DNA of 64,000 nucleotides from Corynebacterium pollutisoli (GTDB taxonomy: Bacteria; Actinomycetota; Actinomycetes; Mycobacteriales; Mycobacteriaceae). The position numbers were made by a program, and so were the translations under genes. The notes beneath the pieces were generated by a model. It saw nothing but the letters and a program-made list of their open reading frames with translations, did not search any database and was not told the origin of the DNA. Positions 9,270-20,191 of this stretch are shown here, piece by piece (within the stretch, counting starts at the first letter, position 1; each line of letters starts with the position of its first letter). The DNA is taken from the NCBI RefSeq assembly GCF_900177745.1, contig NZ_FXAR01000001.1, forward strand, positions 248,001-312,000, written 5' to 3'.

Positions 9270-10574
9270 CTACGCCGGTTGCAGGGCTTTCTGCCGGGAG
9301 TCGATGAGCGCTCCAATGACCAGCGCGATGACGGTGGGCAGGACCCAGCCGAGACTGAGGTCGTGCAGCGGGGACCAGGCGACGAGCGGGTCGACGCCGA
9401 GGGTGACCAGTGCGGACCAGATGACGGCGGTCCAGATGGGGAGGCGGAAGATCCAGCGCATCGTGATGCGGTGGTGCAGCAGCGGCTGCAGGAGGGTCAC
9501 CGCGATGAGGGCGATGGCCGGGGGGTAGATAAAGCCGATGACGGGGGCGGCGACGGACAGGACGGTGTCCAGGCCCATGGTCGCCAGGGCGAAGGAGAGC
9601 AGGGTGAAGCCGATCGCCCACGCGCGGTAGGAGATGCGCGGCACGAGGACGTGGAAGAACTCACTGGTCGCGGCGATGAGGCCCACCGCGGTGGTGAGGC
9701 AGGCCAGCAGGACGATGAGCCCGAAGATGACCTGGCCGGTGGAGCCCATGGCGAGGTTCGCGGCGTCGGACAGCAGGCCCGCACCGTTGTCGTAGAGGGA
9801 CGGGTCGGGGATGATCTGGCCGATGACGCCCAGCGAGACGTAGATGACACCCAGCAGCAGGCCCGCGCCGAGACCGGCGAGGATCGTGCCGCGCACCAGC
9901 GGGGCACCGGTGGGGACGCCGGAGCTCTTCAGCGCGGAGATGACGATGATGCCGAACGCCAGGGATGCGATGGAGTCCATGGTGAGGTAACCCTCGAGCA
10001 GGCCGGTGGCCAGGGGAGCGGTGGCGTACTTCTCCGCCGGGGCACCCGGTGAGCCGTCGAACGTGGTCACGGCGATGACGACGAGGACGGCCAGCAGGGC
10101 GAGCAGAGCCGGGGTGAGGAACTTGCCCAGGTTCTTCACGATGGACCCGGGGTTCCACGCCAGCAGCAGGCCCACGCCGAAGAACACCGCGTTGAACGCC
10201 GCGGACGCGAGGACCGAGTCCCAGCCCGTGATGGGCTGCAGGGCCGTCTCGTAGGCGACGGCACCGGTGCGCGGCAGAGCGTAGAAGGCACCGATGGCCA
10301 GGTAGGCGACCACCGGGAAGACGAGGCCGAAGATCCGGCCACCCCGGAACGCCAGGTCCCGGAGGTTGTCACCGGAGATGGCGATGGCGATGATGCCGAG
10401 CACCGGCAGCAGCACGCCGGTGCCGAGGAATCCGAGCATGGCCGGCGTGAAGTTGGTGCCGGCCTCGACGCCGAGCATCGGCGGGAAGATGAGGTTGCCC
10501 GCCCCGAAGAACATCGAGAAGAGCATGAAGGCGGTGACGAGCAGGGTCACGCCCAGACTGGTGCGGGATCGCAT
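9270..10574 (-). CDS. brnQ: Branched-chain amino acid:cation symporter BrnQ
   Basis: LIVCS-family symporter (434 aa) importing leucine, isoleucine and valine with Na+ or H+. The hallmark N-terminus FMLFSMFFGAGNLIFPPMLG is present and about twelve hydrophobic helices follow (TVSVAAPVIGFIYPPAIALI-type segments near the end). I choose the ATG at 10574 because AGGA lies 7 nt upstream; an in-frame GTG two codons earlier lies inside that spacing. It stands alone between the flavin monooxygenase and the trehalose/maltose genes, with no regulator such as Lrp beside it. Confidence 0.93.
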   Translation of the reverse strand: MRSRTSLGVTLLVTAFMLFSMFFGAGNLIFPPMLGVEAGTNFTPAMLGFLGTGVLLPVLGIIAIAISGDNLRDLAFRGGRIFGLVFPVVAYLAIGAFYALPRTGAVAYETALQPITGWDSVLASAAFNAVFFGVGLLLAWNPGSIVKNLGKFLTPALLALLAVLVVIAVTTFDGSPGAPAEKYATAPLATGLLEGYLTMDSIASLAFGIIVISALKSSGVPTGAPLVRGTILAGLGAGLLLGVIYVSLGVIGQIIPDPSLYDNGAGLLSDAANLAMGSTGQVIFGLIVLLACLTTAVGLIAATSEFFHVLVPRISYRAWAIGFTLLSFALATMGLDTVLSVAAPVIGFIYPPAIALIAVTLLQPLLHHRITMRWIFRLPIWTAVIWSALVTLGVDPLVAWSPLHDLSLGWVLPTVIALVIGALIDSRQKALQPA

Positions 10575-10642
10575 GGGCACATCCTGATGGGTATTGGTGA
10601 TATCTCAACCCAACGTACTACCCCGACGTGCCCCCGCAGAAA

Positions 10643-11701
10643 CTAGCCCAGGATCCGCCGCACCGCCGCCAGCGGGATGTCGACCCAGTCGGGCCGGTTG
10701 TCCGATTCGTAGACGACCTCGTAGAGGGCCTTGTCGAGGACGTAGGCGTCGAGAAGCAGGGAGCGCTCCACGCCGTACCCCTCGAGGAAGGCGTCCCCGG
10801 CGGCCTCCGCCCACTCGGGCCCCGCGCCCGCGACGTGCGCCGCGTAGTCGAGGGATCGGAGAATGCCGGCCACATCGCGCAGCGGCGAATCCGGGCGGCG
10901 GCGCTCGGCCAGCGGCCGGGCGGGCTCCCCCTCGAAGTCGATGAGGATGTAGGTGTCCGGGGTGCGCAGCACCTGACCCAGGTGCAGGTCACCGTGGACG
11001 CGCTGCACGTCCACCTCGTCGCCGAGCCCCTCGTAGAAGGCCCGGGCACGGTCCGCGAACTCCTCCAGCACCGCGGCCCGGCCCACCAGCTCATCGAGGG
11101 AGCGCAGGAAGGACGGCTTATCGACGCCGACCGGGAACGCCCCCGCCAACGCCTCATGGACGCACCGGGTCGCCTCGCCGAGCAGCGAGGCCTCCGGGCC
11201 GAAGGGTGCGGCGTGGGAGGCGAAGCCCAGGGCGTAGCGCCAGCCGTCGTCGGCGTCGGGCACGAAGTCCTGCACCATCGCCAGGGTGTGCTCCTCACCG
11301 TCGATGGTCTCCGACACCCAGTCCCGCACCGGGGCGATGTTGGGGCAGTCGGCGATCCGCGACAGCAGCTCGACGTCCGGGTTGAGGCCCGGCTCGAGGT
11401 GGCGGAAGACCTTGACCATCCGGTCGTCGACGATGAGCGAGGTGTTCGACTGCTCACCGTCGATGGCCTTCGCCTCCCCCTGCGGCAGGTGACGCGCCGC
11501 GAGGTAGAGCTCCGGTGAATCGTGGAGGATGTCGTGGCCGTCGGCGTCGACGAGCACCTGGTAGAGGTGTCGACCGTTGACCCGCAGGATGAGCAGGCGG
11601 GCATCGCCCGCCGGGGTCTCGGAGACGATGTCAACCGCATCGACGGGCTCGGACTTGGCGCCGTAGAAGCGGGCGTCGGCAAGCATGCGTGTCAGATCCA
11701 T
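10643..11701 (-). CDS. mak: Maltokinase (maltose 1-phosphate forming)
   Basis: Aminoglycoside-phosphotransferase-fold kinase of 352 aa that phosphorylates maltose with ATP, feeding the GlgE or degradation route. Catalytic motifs are intact: HGDLHLGQVLR (catalytic Asp), LIDFEGEPARPL (metal-binding Asp) and SPLRDVAGILRSLDYA near the end. The start at ATG 11701 has AAGGAG upstream and lies 2 nt after the stop of treS, so the two are co-translated. Trehalose synthase plus maltokinase is the known partnership linking trehalose to maltose 1-phosphate in actinobacteria, where they can form a complex. A divergent paralogue lacking these motifs is at 20180-21370. Confidence 0.93.
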   Translation of the reverse strand: MDLTRMLADARFYGAKSEPVDAVDIVSETPAGDARLLILRVNGRHLYQVLVDADGHDILHDSPELYLAARHLPQGEAKAIDGEQSNTSLIVDDRMVKVFRHLEPGLNPDVELLSRIADCPNIAPVRDWVSETIDGEEHTLAMVQDFVPDADDGWRYALGFASHAAPFGPEASLLGEATRCVHEALAGAFPVGVDKPSFLRSLDELVGRAAVLEEFADRARAFYEGLGDEVDVQRVHGDLHLGQVLRTPDTYILIDFEGEPARPLAERRRPDSPLRDVAGILRSLDYAAHVAGAGPEWAEAAGDAFLEGYGVERSLLLDAYVLDKALYEVVYESDNRPDWVDIPLAAVRRILG

Positions 11702-11703
11702 GA

Positions 11704-13548
<1,845 letters not shown>

Positions 13549-13567
13549 GCAATCCAGGGTAGGGAAA

Positions 13568-14689
13568 TCACAGGGAGAGTGCAGACTCCATCCGTGCGAC
13601 CGCCTCCTCCAGGATCTCCCGCGACGTGGCGAAGTTGAGCCGCGCGTGGTGCAGACCACCGGGGCCGAAGTGCAGCCCGTCGTTGAACGCCACCTTCGCA
13701 TGCTCCCGCAGCCAGATCGCCGGACGCTCGTGATCACCGATCGCCGTCCCCGAGAAGTCCAGCCACATGAGGTACGTCGCCTCCGGGTTGCTCACCTTCA
13801 GCCCCGGGATGCGTTTCGGCAGTTCCGCGACCAGCCAGTCGCGGTTGGATTTGAGGTAGGCGACCTGCTCGTCGAGGAAGTCCCCGCCCTCGCGGTAGCA
13901 GGCGATGGCCGCCCAGATGCCCAGGGTGGAGGTGCCGTCCTTGGCCACGCCCGTCATCTTCTTCCACGTGTCCAGGTCGGCGGGGTTGGAGAAGATCATC
14001 TGCGCGCACTTCAGTCCCGCGATGTTCCACGCCTTGGAGGTGGCGGTGACGGTGATGCACACGTCGGGGTTGATGCCCGCCGCGCACACGTGGGCACCGT
14101 CGTAGACGAGCGGGGCGTGGATCTCATCGACGAGGACGCGGGCGTCGTAACGCTGGGCCAGGTCGCACAGCTGCTCCAGGAACTGGGCGTCGAGCGTGTA
14201 ACCCAGTGGGTTGTTCGGGGCGCACAGCAGGATCGATCCGGCCCCCTCCGCGAACTGCTTCTCGACGTCGCCGAGGTCGATGCCGTCGTACGCGTCGATG
14301 TGGTGCATCCTCCGGCGGGTGGCCTCCGGCAGCTCGAGGAACGGCGGGTAGGCCGGCACCGGCACGATGACGCCCGAGTCGGGGCGGGTCATGTACTCGA
14401 TGGCCAGGGCCAGGCCGCGCACCACATCGGGCACCGCGACGACCATCGCCGGGTCCGGGCGCCAGCCGTAGCGCTCGGCGTAGAAGTCCGACACCGCGTC
14501 CGGCAGGTCGGAGATCGCCGGGGTGTACCCGAAGGATTCCCGGTCGATGGCGTCGGCGATCGCCTGCTTCACGGGCGGGCAGGTGAAGAAGTCGCTCTCC
14601 GCGATCCACAGGGGCAGGATGTCATCGTCGTAGACCGTCCACTTGCGGGTGCGACGGTCCTTGAGCTGGTCGAGGGTGGGGAACTGCAT
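13568..14689 (-). CDS. aecD: MalY/PatB-type PLP aminotransferase, cystathionine beta-lyase (C-S lyase)
   Basis: Fold-type I PLP enzyme of 373 aa; MalY/PatB-family members cleave C-S bonds of cystathionine and related amino acids, yielding homocysteine. The Schiff-base lysine lies in TATSKAWNIAGLKCAQ; upstream are LLCAPNNPLGYTLD and ARVLVDEIHAPLVY. The family N-terminus LPLWIAESDF is present. The symbol follows C. glutamicum AecD, from which it resembles family members by motif only. Start at ATG 14689 rather than the upstream 14728, which would overlap the ABC gene. A TAATCT -10 (14697-14702, minus) sits 7 nt upstream and its first three bases are the TAA stop of the preceding ABC exporter gene. 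Confidence 0.85.
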   Translation of the reverse strand: MQFPTLDQLKDRRTRKWTVYDDDILPLWIAESDFFTCPPVKQAIADAIDRESFGYTPAISDLPDAVSDFYAERYGWRPDPAMVVAVPDVVRGLALAIEYMTRPDSGVIVPVPAYPPFLELPEATRRRMHHIDAYDGIDLGDVEKQFAEGAGSILLCAPNNPLGYTLDAQFLEQLCDLAQRYDARVLVDEIHAPLVYDGAHVCAAGINPDVCITVTATSKAWNIAGLKCAQMIFSNPADLDTWKKMTGVAKDGTSTLGIWAAIACYREGGDFLDEQVAYLKSNRDWLVAELPKRIPGLKVSNPEATYLMWLDFSGTAIGDHERPAIWLREHAKVAFNDGLHFGPGGLHHARLNFATSREILEEAVARMESALSL

Positions 14690-14699
14690 GCCAGACAGA

Positions 14700-16568
14700 T
14701 TAGTCCTCTTCCTCCTCCTCGTGGCCATCGACGACCAGCCCGTACTTCTTCAGGCGGGCCCGGTCGGCCGCGGAGGACGACGCCGTGAGCTGCAGGAGTT
14801 CGGCGTAGATGCCGCCGGAGGAGGCCAGCTCGTCCGGTGAACCTATTTCGTCGACCTCGCCCTCCCGGAGGGTGACGATGGTGTCCACGTTCGCGATCGT
14901 CGACAGGCGGTGCGCGATGATGAGCGTCGTGCGGTCCTTCATCAGTTCGTCGAGACCCGCCTGGACGGCGCGCTCAGCCTTGGTGTCGAGGGCGGACGTC
15001 GCTTCGTCGAGAAGCAGGATCGGCGCGTCCTTGAGCATGGCGCGCGCCACGGCGACGCGCTGCTTCTGGCCGCCGGACAGGCGCAGGCCGCGCTCACCGA
15101 TGACGGTGTCGTAGCCGTCCGGGAAACGCATGATGAAGTCGTGCGCGTTGGCGCGGCGGGCGACCTCGACGATCTCCTCCTCGGTGGCGCCGGGACGGCC
15201 GTAGGCGATGTTCTCGCGGACCGTCCCGGAGAACAGGGCCGCCTCCTGGAAGACGACACCGACGCTGGCGCGCAGCTCCGCGGCGGACAGGTCGCGGACG
15301 TCGCGGCCGCACACCTGCAGGCGACCCTCATCCACCCGGTACAGGCCGAGCAGCAGGTTGACCAGCGTGGACTTGCCGCCACCGGACTCGCCGACGAGCG
15401 CGATCTTCTCCCCCTCGCGGGCCTCGAAGGACACGTTGCGGATCACCGGATCGCCCTCGGTGTAGGCGAAGGTGACGTCGTCGAAACGCATGACCGGGGC
15501 GGCCGCCGGCAGGGGCGGCACCGGGGTGAGGTCGAGGACCGGCACGCCGGAGGCCTCGGTGGCGGCGATGAGCTCCGCGTTGGCGGTCGGCTCGAACTCC
15601 TCCTCCATCACCTTGAAGTAGTCCTTGGAACCGGCCATCGCGCGCTGCGCGGCATCGACGATCCAGCTCATCATGTGCACCGGCTGCTTGGCCATGTTCA
15701 CCAGCTGGATGAGCATGACCATGTCACCCAGCGAGAACTCGCCGCCCAGGGTGCGGAAGAACAGCACCAGGTAGATGCCGAAGAAGATGAGGTTGAGCGC
15801 CGCCCCGCGGGCGGTGTCCATCGAGTGCCACCAGCGCGACTGCGGGCGGGTGATGTCCACCGTCTTCCCGTAGCGGCTGCCGAAGTCGTCGAGCTCGCGG
15901 ACCTCGGAGACGAAGGACTTCACCACCTTCACCTGGCCGATGACCTCCGCGAAACGGCCGTTCGCCAGGTCGATCTGCTCGTTCTTCTTCCCCTCCAGCT
16001 TCTGCCAGCGGCGCGACGTCAGCGTCGTCAGCCACATGTACACCGGGAACAGCAGTGCCAGCAGGATCGTCAGCGGCCAGTAGTACCAGGCCGTGATCGC
16101 CAGCACCGCCACCACCTGGATGAGCATGGGGAAGAAACTGTTGGAGAAGGACTGCAGGAACTGCGTGATCGACGTGATCGAACGGTCCAGGCGGGCGATG
16201 ACCGTGCCGGTCACCTGATTGTCGAAGTACCGTTGCGGCAGCGCCAGCAGCTTCGCGTAGTAACGCGTCGACAGGATCTGGCGCATGCGCATGGCCATGA
16301 CGTCGCCGATGTACCCGCCGACATTCGTCATGGCGGTGTTGAGCAGATCAGCGACCAACAGGGCGACGGCCAGCCACAACAGCGTCATGGTGACATCCGC
16401 GACGGGGACATCCCCGTGCACCGCCGAGACGATCGTGTCCGTCGCCTCCCGCAGAATGAACGGGGAGACCAGGGCCAGAGCCGCCGCGGCAGTGGAGATG
16501 AGCACCACACCGAGGTAGTACGGCCACAGCGCCGAGGCACTGCGGATGATGCGGGCGAGAGAGTTCAA
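14700..16568 (-). CDS. ABC exporter, fused permease and ATPase
   Basis: Half-size type IV ABC exporter, 622 aa: an N-terminal six-helix membrane domain (about 15-310) and a C-terminal ATPase (about 350-590). ATPase motifs are complete: Walker A GESGGGKST, signature LRLSGGQKQRVA, Walker B ILLLDEATSALD and the His in IIAHRLSTI. The C-terminus is acidic (EEEEED). The likely start is TTG 16568 with GGAGA 4-5 nt upstream. It probably works as a homodimer since no second half is adjacent. Substrate (lipid, drug or peptide) unknown. Its stop codon TAA also forms the start of the -10 of the downstream lyase gene. Confidence 0.9.
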   Translation of the reverse strand: MNSLARIIRSASALWPYYLGVVLISTAAAALALVSPFILREATDTIVSAVHGDVPVADVTMTLLWLAVALLVADLLNTAMTNVGGYIGDVMAMRMRQILSTRYYAKLLALPQRYFDNQVTGTVIARLDRSITSITQFLQSFSNSFFPMLIQVVAVLAITAWYYWPLTILLALLFPVYMWLTTLTSRRWQKLEGKKNEQIDLANGRFAEVIGQVKVVKSFVSEVRELDDFGSRYGKTVDITRPQSRWWHSMDTARGAALNLIFFGIYLVLFFRTLGGEFSLGDMVMLIQLVNMAKQPVHMMSWIVDAAQRAMAGSKDYFKVMEEEFEPTANAELIAATEASGVPVLDLTPVPPLPAAAPVMRFDDVTFAYTEGDPVIRNVSFEAREGEKIALVGESGGGKSTLVNLLLGLYRVDEGRLQVCGRDVRDLSAAELRASVGVVFQEAALFSGTVRENIAYGRPGATEEEIVEVARRANAHDFIMRFPDGYDTVIGERGLRLSGGQKQRVAVARAMLKDAPILLLDEATSALDTKAERAVQAGLDELMKDRTTLIIAHRLSTIANVDTIVTLREGEVDEIGSPDELASSGGIYAELLQLTASSSAADRARLKKYGLVVDGHEEEEED

Positions 16569-16693
16569 CGTTCTCCAAATCTATTTTTGTTGACGGAACA
16601 TGCGTCCCGGGTTGCTCGCGCGACACGATGATGCCGCTGGTTAGACTGAGAGCTACTCCGCACATCTTAGGCCGGTACGAAAGGCAGGCAATC

Positions 16694-17212
16694 GTGTCCC
16701 GACTCCGCCCCGCCCTGGTGATCCTCGCATCCTCCGCTCTTCTCGTCGCCTGCGGCGGTGACGCCGATGAGGCAGCCGAAGAGAGCATCGTGGTCACCAC
16801 CTCCGAAACCCCGGAGGCACAGGCGACCATGATCGACCCGATCGAGGCGGAGACACTCCGCGGATCCACCGAGGACCCCGGGCTGGGCGTCGAATGGACC
16901 TACCAGGGTGTGCGCTCCGGCCAGACCGGCGGCAGCGTCATCACCATGCTCGTGACCAATCTCAACGACGAGCCCCTCCCGCCCGACGCCATCCCGCAGC
17001 CGACCCTCACCTACAACGCCGGCGGCGGCAGCATGACCGACGCCGAGCCCATCGCCAACGAGGACACCGTCCTCCCCCTCGGCCTGGACCTCCCCCTGGG
17101 CCCCGGCGCCTCCACCAACCTGCGCTACGCCTTCACCGTCAGCCCCGGCAACCTGTGGGACGCCGAACTGCAGGTCGGCAACGTCATCTGGGACGGCAAC
17201 CTCAACTTCTAG
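16694..17212 (+). CDS. Putative secreted lipoprotein of unknown function
   Basis: 172-aa lipoprotein: signal peptide ending LLVAC (lipidated Cys 20), then an acidic linker GGDADEAAEE and one predicted beta-rich domain with WTYQGVRSGQTGG and VITMLVTNLNDEPLP, resembling immunoglobulin-like DUF4352-type folds by pattern only. The GTG at 16694 is chosen because AAAGGCAGG lies upstream and the signal peptide begins there. A TAGACT at about 16637-16642 is a likely -10, giving a leader of about 45 nt. Divergent from the ABC exporter. No function assigned. Confidence 0.75.
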   Translation: MSRLRPALVILASSALLVACGGDADEAAEESIVVTTSETPEAQATMIDPIEAETLRGSTEDPGLGVEWTYQGVRSGQTGGSVITMLVTNLNDEPLPPDAIPQPTLTYNAGGGSMTDAEPIANEDTVLPLGLDLPLGPGASTNLRYAFTVSPGNLWDAELQVGNVIWDGNLNF

Positions 17213-17278
17213 GGGAGCCGGAAAAGAATCTTCCCCACCGAGGGAACCTTTCGGCCGTTTTCGGAGTCTAAGTGTGTC

Positions 17279-17301
17279 GGGTGCGGAAACCCTCCGCACC
17301 C
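17279..17301 (+). promoter_or_regulatory. Perfect 9-bp hairpin in the leader of the DUF3558 lipoprotein gene
   Basis: Arms GGGTGCGGA (17279-17287) and TCCGCACCC (17293-17301) pair perfectly around a 5-nt loop. There is no following T-run, so it is not a classical terminator. It lies 23 nt before the ATG at 17325 and just upstream of the GAGGGGA ribosome-binding site, where it could affect mRNA stability or translation. Confidence 0.5.
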
Positions 17302-17324
17302 TCGACCACACCAGAGGGGACTCC

Positions 17325-17936
17325 ATGCCCGCCCGCCGACTCCTGCCCTGCGTCCTCGGGGCCGCACTGCTCACCGCATGCGGTGACACCACCGACACCA
17401 CCGACACCACCGAGCCGCTTATCGACGCCCCGTCAACCACCCTCACCACCCCGCCAACTCAGGCCCTCGAACTCGGTGAGTTCGACCCCGAGGGGGACTT
17501 CCAGGTGTTTGACCCGTGCACCGAAATCCCGGCCGAGGTGCTGGAGGCGGCGGGGTTCGAACGTAGCGAGAGAGAACCGTTCGTTGATCCCGGACGGTCC
17601 ATCACCTGCTACTACCGGGACACAGAGCTCAGTGCATACGGATTCTTCGGAATCTCGGGGGACAGGATCGCAGAGGAACTCATTGAGGGCCAGGGGTTGA
17701 TGCTTCGGATTGATGTCGAGTCCAATTACCCGTCGATGTACTGGCACAGCATGGGATCCTCAAAGCCTGACGAATGCAGTGCTGCGATTCCGACAACTCG
17801 AGGGCGTGTGGTTGTGGATCATGTAGAAGCTTCGACCGTCGAAGACCTCGCCGTGTTATGTGGCCGAGCTACCGAAAAGCTAGAGACCATTCTTCAATTC
17901 TTGGGGGAGAACAATGGAAATGTTGATCGATCATGA
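17325..17936 (+). CDS. DUF3558-type lipoprotein
   Basis: 203-aa lipoprotein: signal peptide to LLTAC (Cys 19), a Thr/Asp repeat linker (DTTDTTDTTEP), then a domain with FDPCTEIPAEVLEAAGF and a second conserved region SITCYYRD, the pattern of actinobacterial DUF3558 proteins. Four further Cys may form two disulfides. The ATG at 17325 follows GAGGGGA. Its last 23 bp overlap the start of the PPE-like gene, which takes its ribosome-binding site from inside this gene. The second half is noticeably A/T-richer than the neighbourhood. DUF3558 function is unknown; cell-envelope location is inferred from the lipobox. Confidence 0.8.
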   Translation: MPARRLLPCVLGAALLTACGDTTDTTDTTEPLIDAPSTTLTTPPTQALELGEFDPEGDFQVFDPCTEIPAEVLEAAGFERSEREPFVDPGRSITCYYRDTELSAYGFFGISGDRIAEELIEGQGLMLRIDVESNYPSMYWHSMGSSKPDECSAAIPTTRGRVVVDHVEASTVEDLAVLCGRATEKLETILQFLGENNGNVDRS

Positions 17937-19584
17937 TTCCATCTTGGATGGGGTTGGCCAGCTAAGAGAGCTGGGAAATCGCGCCCGTCAGGCCTCGAAC
18001 GACGCGCTTCGAGCCACACTCAACGCCAGCTTTTCCGGGGTGTCGGGGCTGGACCAGCTCGGCGGTAATCACGGTGGCGTGATCAACGGGGGACTAGGTT
18101 CGGCGATTGCGGTGATGCAGTCGTATGCGGAGCAGGTGGAATGGCTCAGCGGTGCGCTGGCGGCCAGCTATCAGGCACTGACGGGACAGAACGCCTTTGT
18201 CGCTCGTGGCATGGACATCGCTGATGAAGGTGGCGCGGTGGGGGAGGACGGGGTGAGTTTCCCGCCGCGCCCGCGTCCGCGGTTCGACAGTTTCACGTTC
18301 GTGCCTCCGGTGGTGACTCCGGCGTTGTCGATCAATCAGCTCAACATGGACTTCTCTGCGACCCGGATCGGCGAGCTCGTGCAGGCCTCCCAGATGTGGC
18401 ACCGGATGTCGGCGGATGTCTCCTCGATCGCCGGTGAGCTGCAGGCGGTGGCGTCGGATCTCGGTTCGCGGAATCGGGGCGATGTCATTGAGGCGGCGAT
18501 CGGGAAGGTCGCGGAGGTGGCGCGGGCCGGGGAGACCTTTGCCGCGAATTCGACCGTCATGGCGCAATCGGTGGAGAGGGTGAATGTGGTCCAGCAGCAG
18601 GGTGCCCTGACCGTGGCGATGGCGATGCCGGCGATCAACGCGATCCTGGATCCGGTGGCGCGGGCTGCGGCGGAGCAGTCGTTCCTCATGTCGTTCCCCG
18701 CCAGCTACACGCCGGCGGTGGCGACGGGTGTGCCGCCGATCCGCAACCTCATGGTCATGGACCCGGCTCCCGACGGGGGAGGCGAGGTGGCCCTGGGCAT
18801 GGGGCACGTGGAGGGGACCGGATCGAAGCACAACGCGTCCGGGCTGCGCGCGCCGGGTGCCCCGCTGGAGGCGCTGACCTCGCTGCAGCGGGCGATGGGT
18901 GCGGGTGACTTCGGCACCGTGCAGGCGGGGGTCGATGATCTGGCGGGAGTCAACGGGGCACCGTTGGATTCCGTGGTGCGTGGTGCTGATGTGGGCACGA
19001 CGGCGGCGTCGACCGGCACGCTGACCGCCCCGCCCGGCATCGGTGCCCCGGGTCTGGTGCCCTCCGGCGCTGGTGCCGGTGGCGCAGGGGTCAGCCTGCC
19101 GGGGCCGATGGGTGGCCCGATTGCCACAGGCGGTCCGTTGGGTGGTCTCGGGCAGAGCCCGACGAGCACGGCCGGGGCGGGGCGCACGCCGCTGCCGGGT
19201 GGTATGCAGGCCACGGGCGGTGTCGGGCCGGTGGGTTCGGCTGCGGCGGCTGGCCGGCCGGGGGTCGGACGGCAGTCAGGCGGAGCCCAGGCCGCCGCCG
19301 GCCTGCCGAACGGGGTGGCCGGCACCCTCCTGCCGGGCGGTGCACCGGCCGCCGGAATGGCGAATGGGGCGGTGGGCACGGCGGCGTCGAGAAGCGGTGG
19401 TGGAACGGCACCCCGCGGGATGATGCCGATGATGGGTGCGCCGATGGCCGGGCAGGCGCAGGGCAAGCAGTCGAAGGTGAAGTCGGTGACCTCGGCGGTG
19501 GAGGAGGAGACCAACGTCGCGGCGCTGCTCGGGGAGCGACCGGCCGTGGTGCCGGGAGTGATCGGGGCGTGGGCGCGCGGTTGA
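17914..19584 (+). CDS. PPE-like / WXG-type helical protein with Gly-Ala-Pro-rich tail
   Basis: 556-aa protein of unusual composition. Residues 1-100 look like a helical hairpin (GVGQLRELGNRARQASNDAL ... AVMQSYAEQVEWLSGALAAS). Residues about 135-270 form a second long helical region with MWHRMSADVSSIAGELQAVA, similar in rhythm to mycobacterial PPE domains. A 190-residue Gly/Pro/Ala/Thr-rich segment follows, then a conserved-looking tail VAALLGERPAVVPGVIGAWA that I associate with ESX-linked actinobacterial proteins. No signal peptide; no clear YxxxD/E type VII secretion motif was found. GGGGGAG lies 5 nt before ATG 17914, inside the overlapping DUF3558 gene. Function unknown. Confidence 0.75.
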   Translation: MEMLIDHDSILDGVGQLRELGNRARQASNDALRATLNASFSGVSGLDQLGGNHGGVINGGLGSAIAVMQSYAEQVEWLSGALAASYQALTGQNAFVARGMDIADEGGAVGEDGVSFPPRPRPRFDSFTFVPPVVTPALSINQLNMDFSATRIGELVQASQMWHRMSADVSSIAGELQAVASDLGSRNRGDVIEAAIGKVAEVARAGETFAANSTVMAQSVERVNVVQQQGALTVAMAMPAINAILDPVARAAAEQSFLMSFPASYTPAVATGVPPIRNLMVMDPAPDGGGEVALGMGHVEGTGSKHNASGLRAPGAPLEALTSLQRAMGAGDFGTVQAGVDDLAGVNGAPLDSVVRGADVGTTAASTGTLTAPPGIGAPGLVPSGAGAGGAGVSLPGPMGGPIATGGPLGGLGQSPTSTAGAGRTPLPGGMQATGGVGPVGSAAAAGRPGVGRQSGGAQAAAGLPNGVAGTLLPGGAPAAGMANGAVGTAASRSGGGTAPRGMMPMMGAPMAGQAQGKQSKVKSVTSAVEEETNVAALLGERPAVVPGVIGAWARG

Positions 19585-19636
19585 CCTCGATAAACGGGCA
19601 TTAGGGCAGGGAGGAGGTCCTGGGTAGGGTGGGGGC

Positions 19637-20191
19637 ATGACTCACGACGTTGAACTGGTGGTCCTGGCCGACGAGCACGGTGAGGCGACCGGTACCGCGC
19701 CGAAGGCCACCATCCACACCGCGGACACCCCCCTGCACTTCGCCTTCTCCTGCTGGCTGCTCGACGCGCAGGGACGGCTGCTCATGACCCGCCGCGCCCT
19801 GTCGAAGAAGACGTGGCCGGGCGTGTGGACCAACAGCTACTGCGGGCACCCCGGCCCCGGGGAAAGCAACGAGGACGCCGTTGCCCGCCGCAGCGTCGAG
19901 GAGCTCGGATTCGCGCCGGGCGCGGTCACCGACATCACGGCGGTGGTGCCGGAGTTCCGCTACCGGGCGGTGGATTCGAGCGGGATCGTCGAGAATGAGT
20001 TCTGCCCGGTGTTCGTCGCCCGCCTGCGGGAGGGGGCTCAGCCCGCGCCGCGGGAGGATGAGATCGACTCCCTGGCCTGGGTGGACCCGCGCGACCTCAT
20101 CGCAGCGGCCGACGCCGCCCCCTTCGCGTTCAGCCCCTGGCTCGTCGAGGAGCTCAGTGACCGGCGACTGCGGGACGCGCTACTGCGCTGA
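19637..20191 (+). CDS. idi: Isopentenyl-diphosphate delta-isomerase, type 1
   Basis: Nudix-fold enzyme (184 aa) interconverting IPP and DMAPP in isoprenoid synthesis. Active-site Cys is in WTNSYCGHPGPGES, with the metal-binding His nearby; the Nudix-like helix is AVARRSVEELGF and the catalytic Glu region is ENEFCPVF. Length matches the family. TAGGGT (19625-19630) lies 6 nt before the ATG, indicating leaderless transcription. Its last 12 bp overlap the convergent pseudokinase gene. Confidence 0.95.
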   Translation: MTHDVELVVLADEHGEATGTAPKATIHTADTPLHFAFSCWLLDAQGRLLMTRRALSKKTWPGVWTNSYCGHPGPGESNEDAVARRSVEELGFAPGAVTDITAVVPEFRYRAVDSSGIVENEFCPVFVARLREGAQPAPREDEIDSLAWVDPRDLIAAADAAPFAFSPWLVEELSDRRLRDALLR

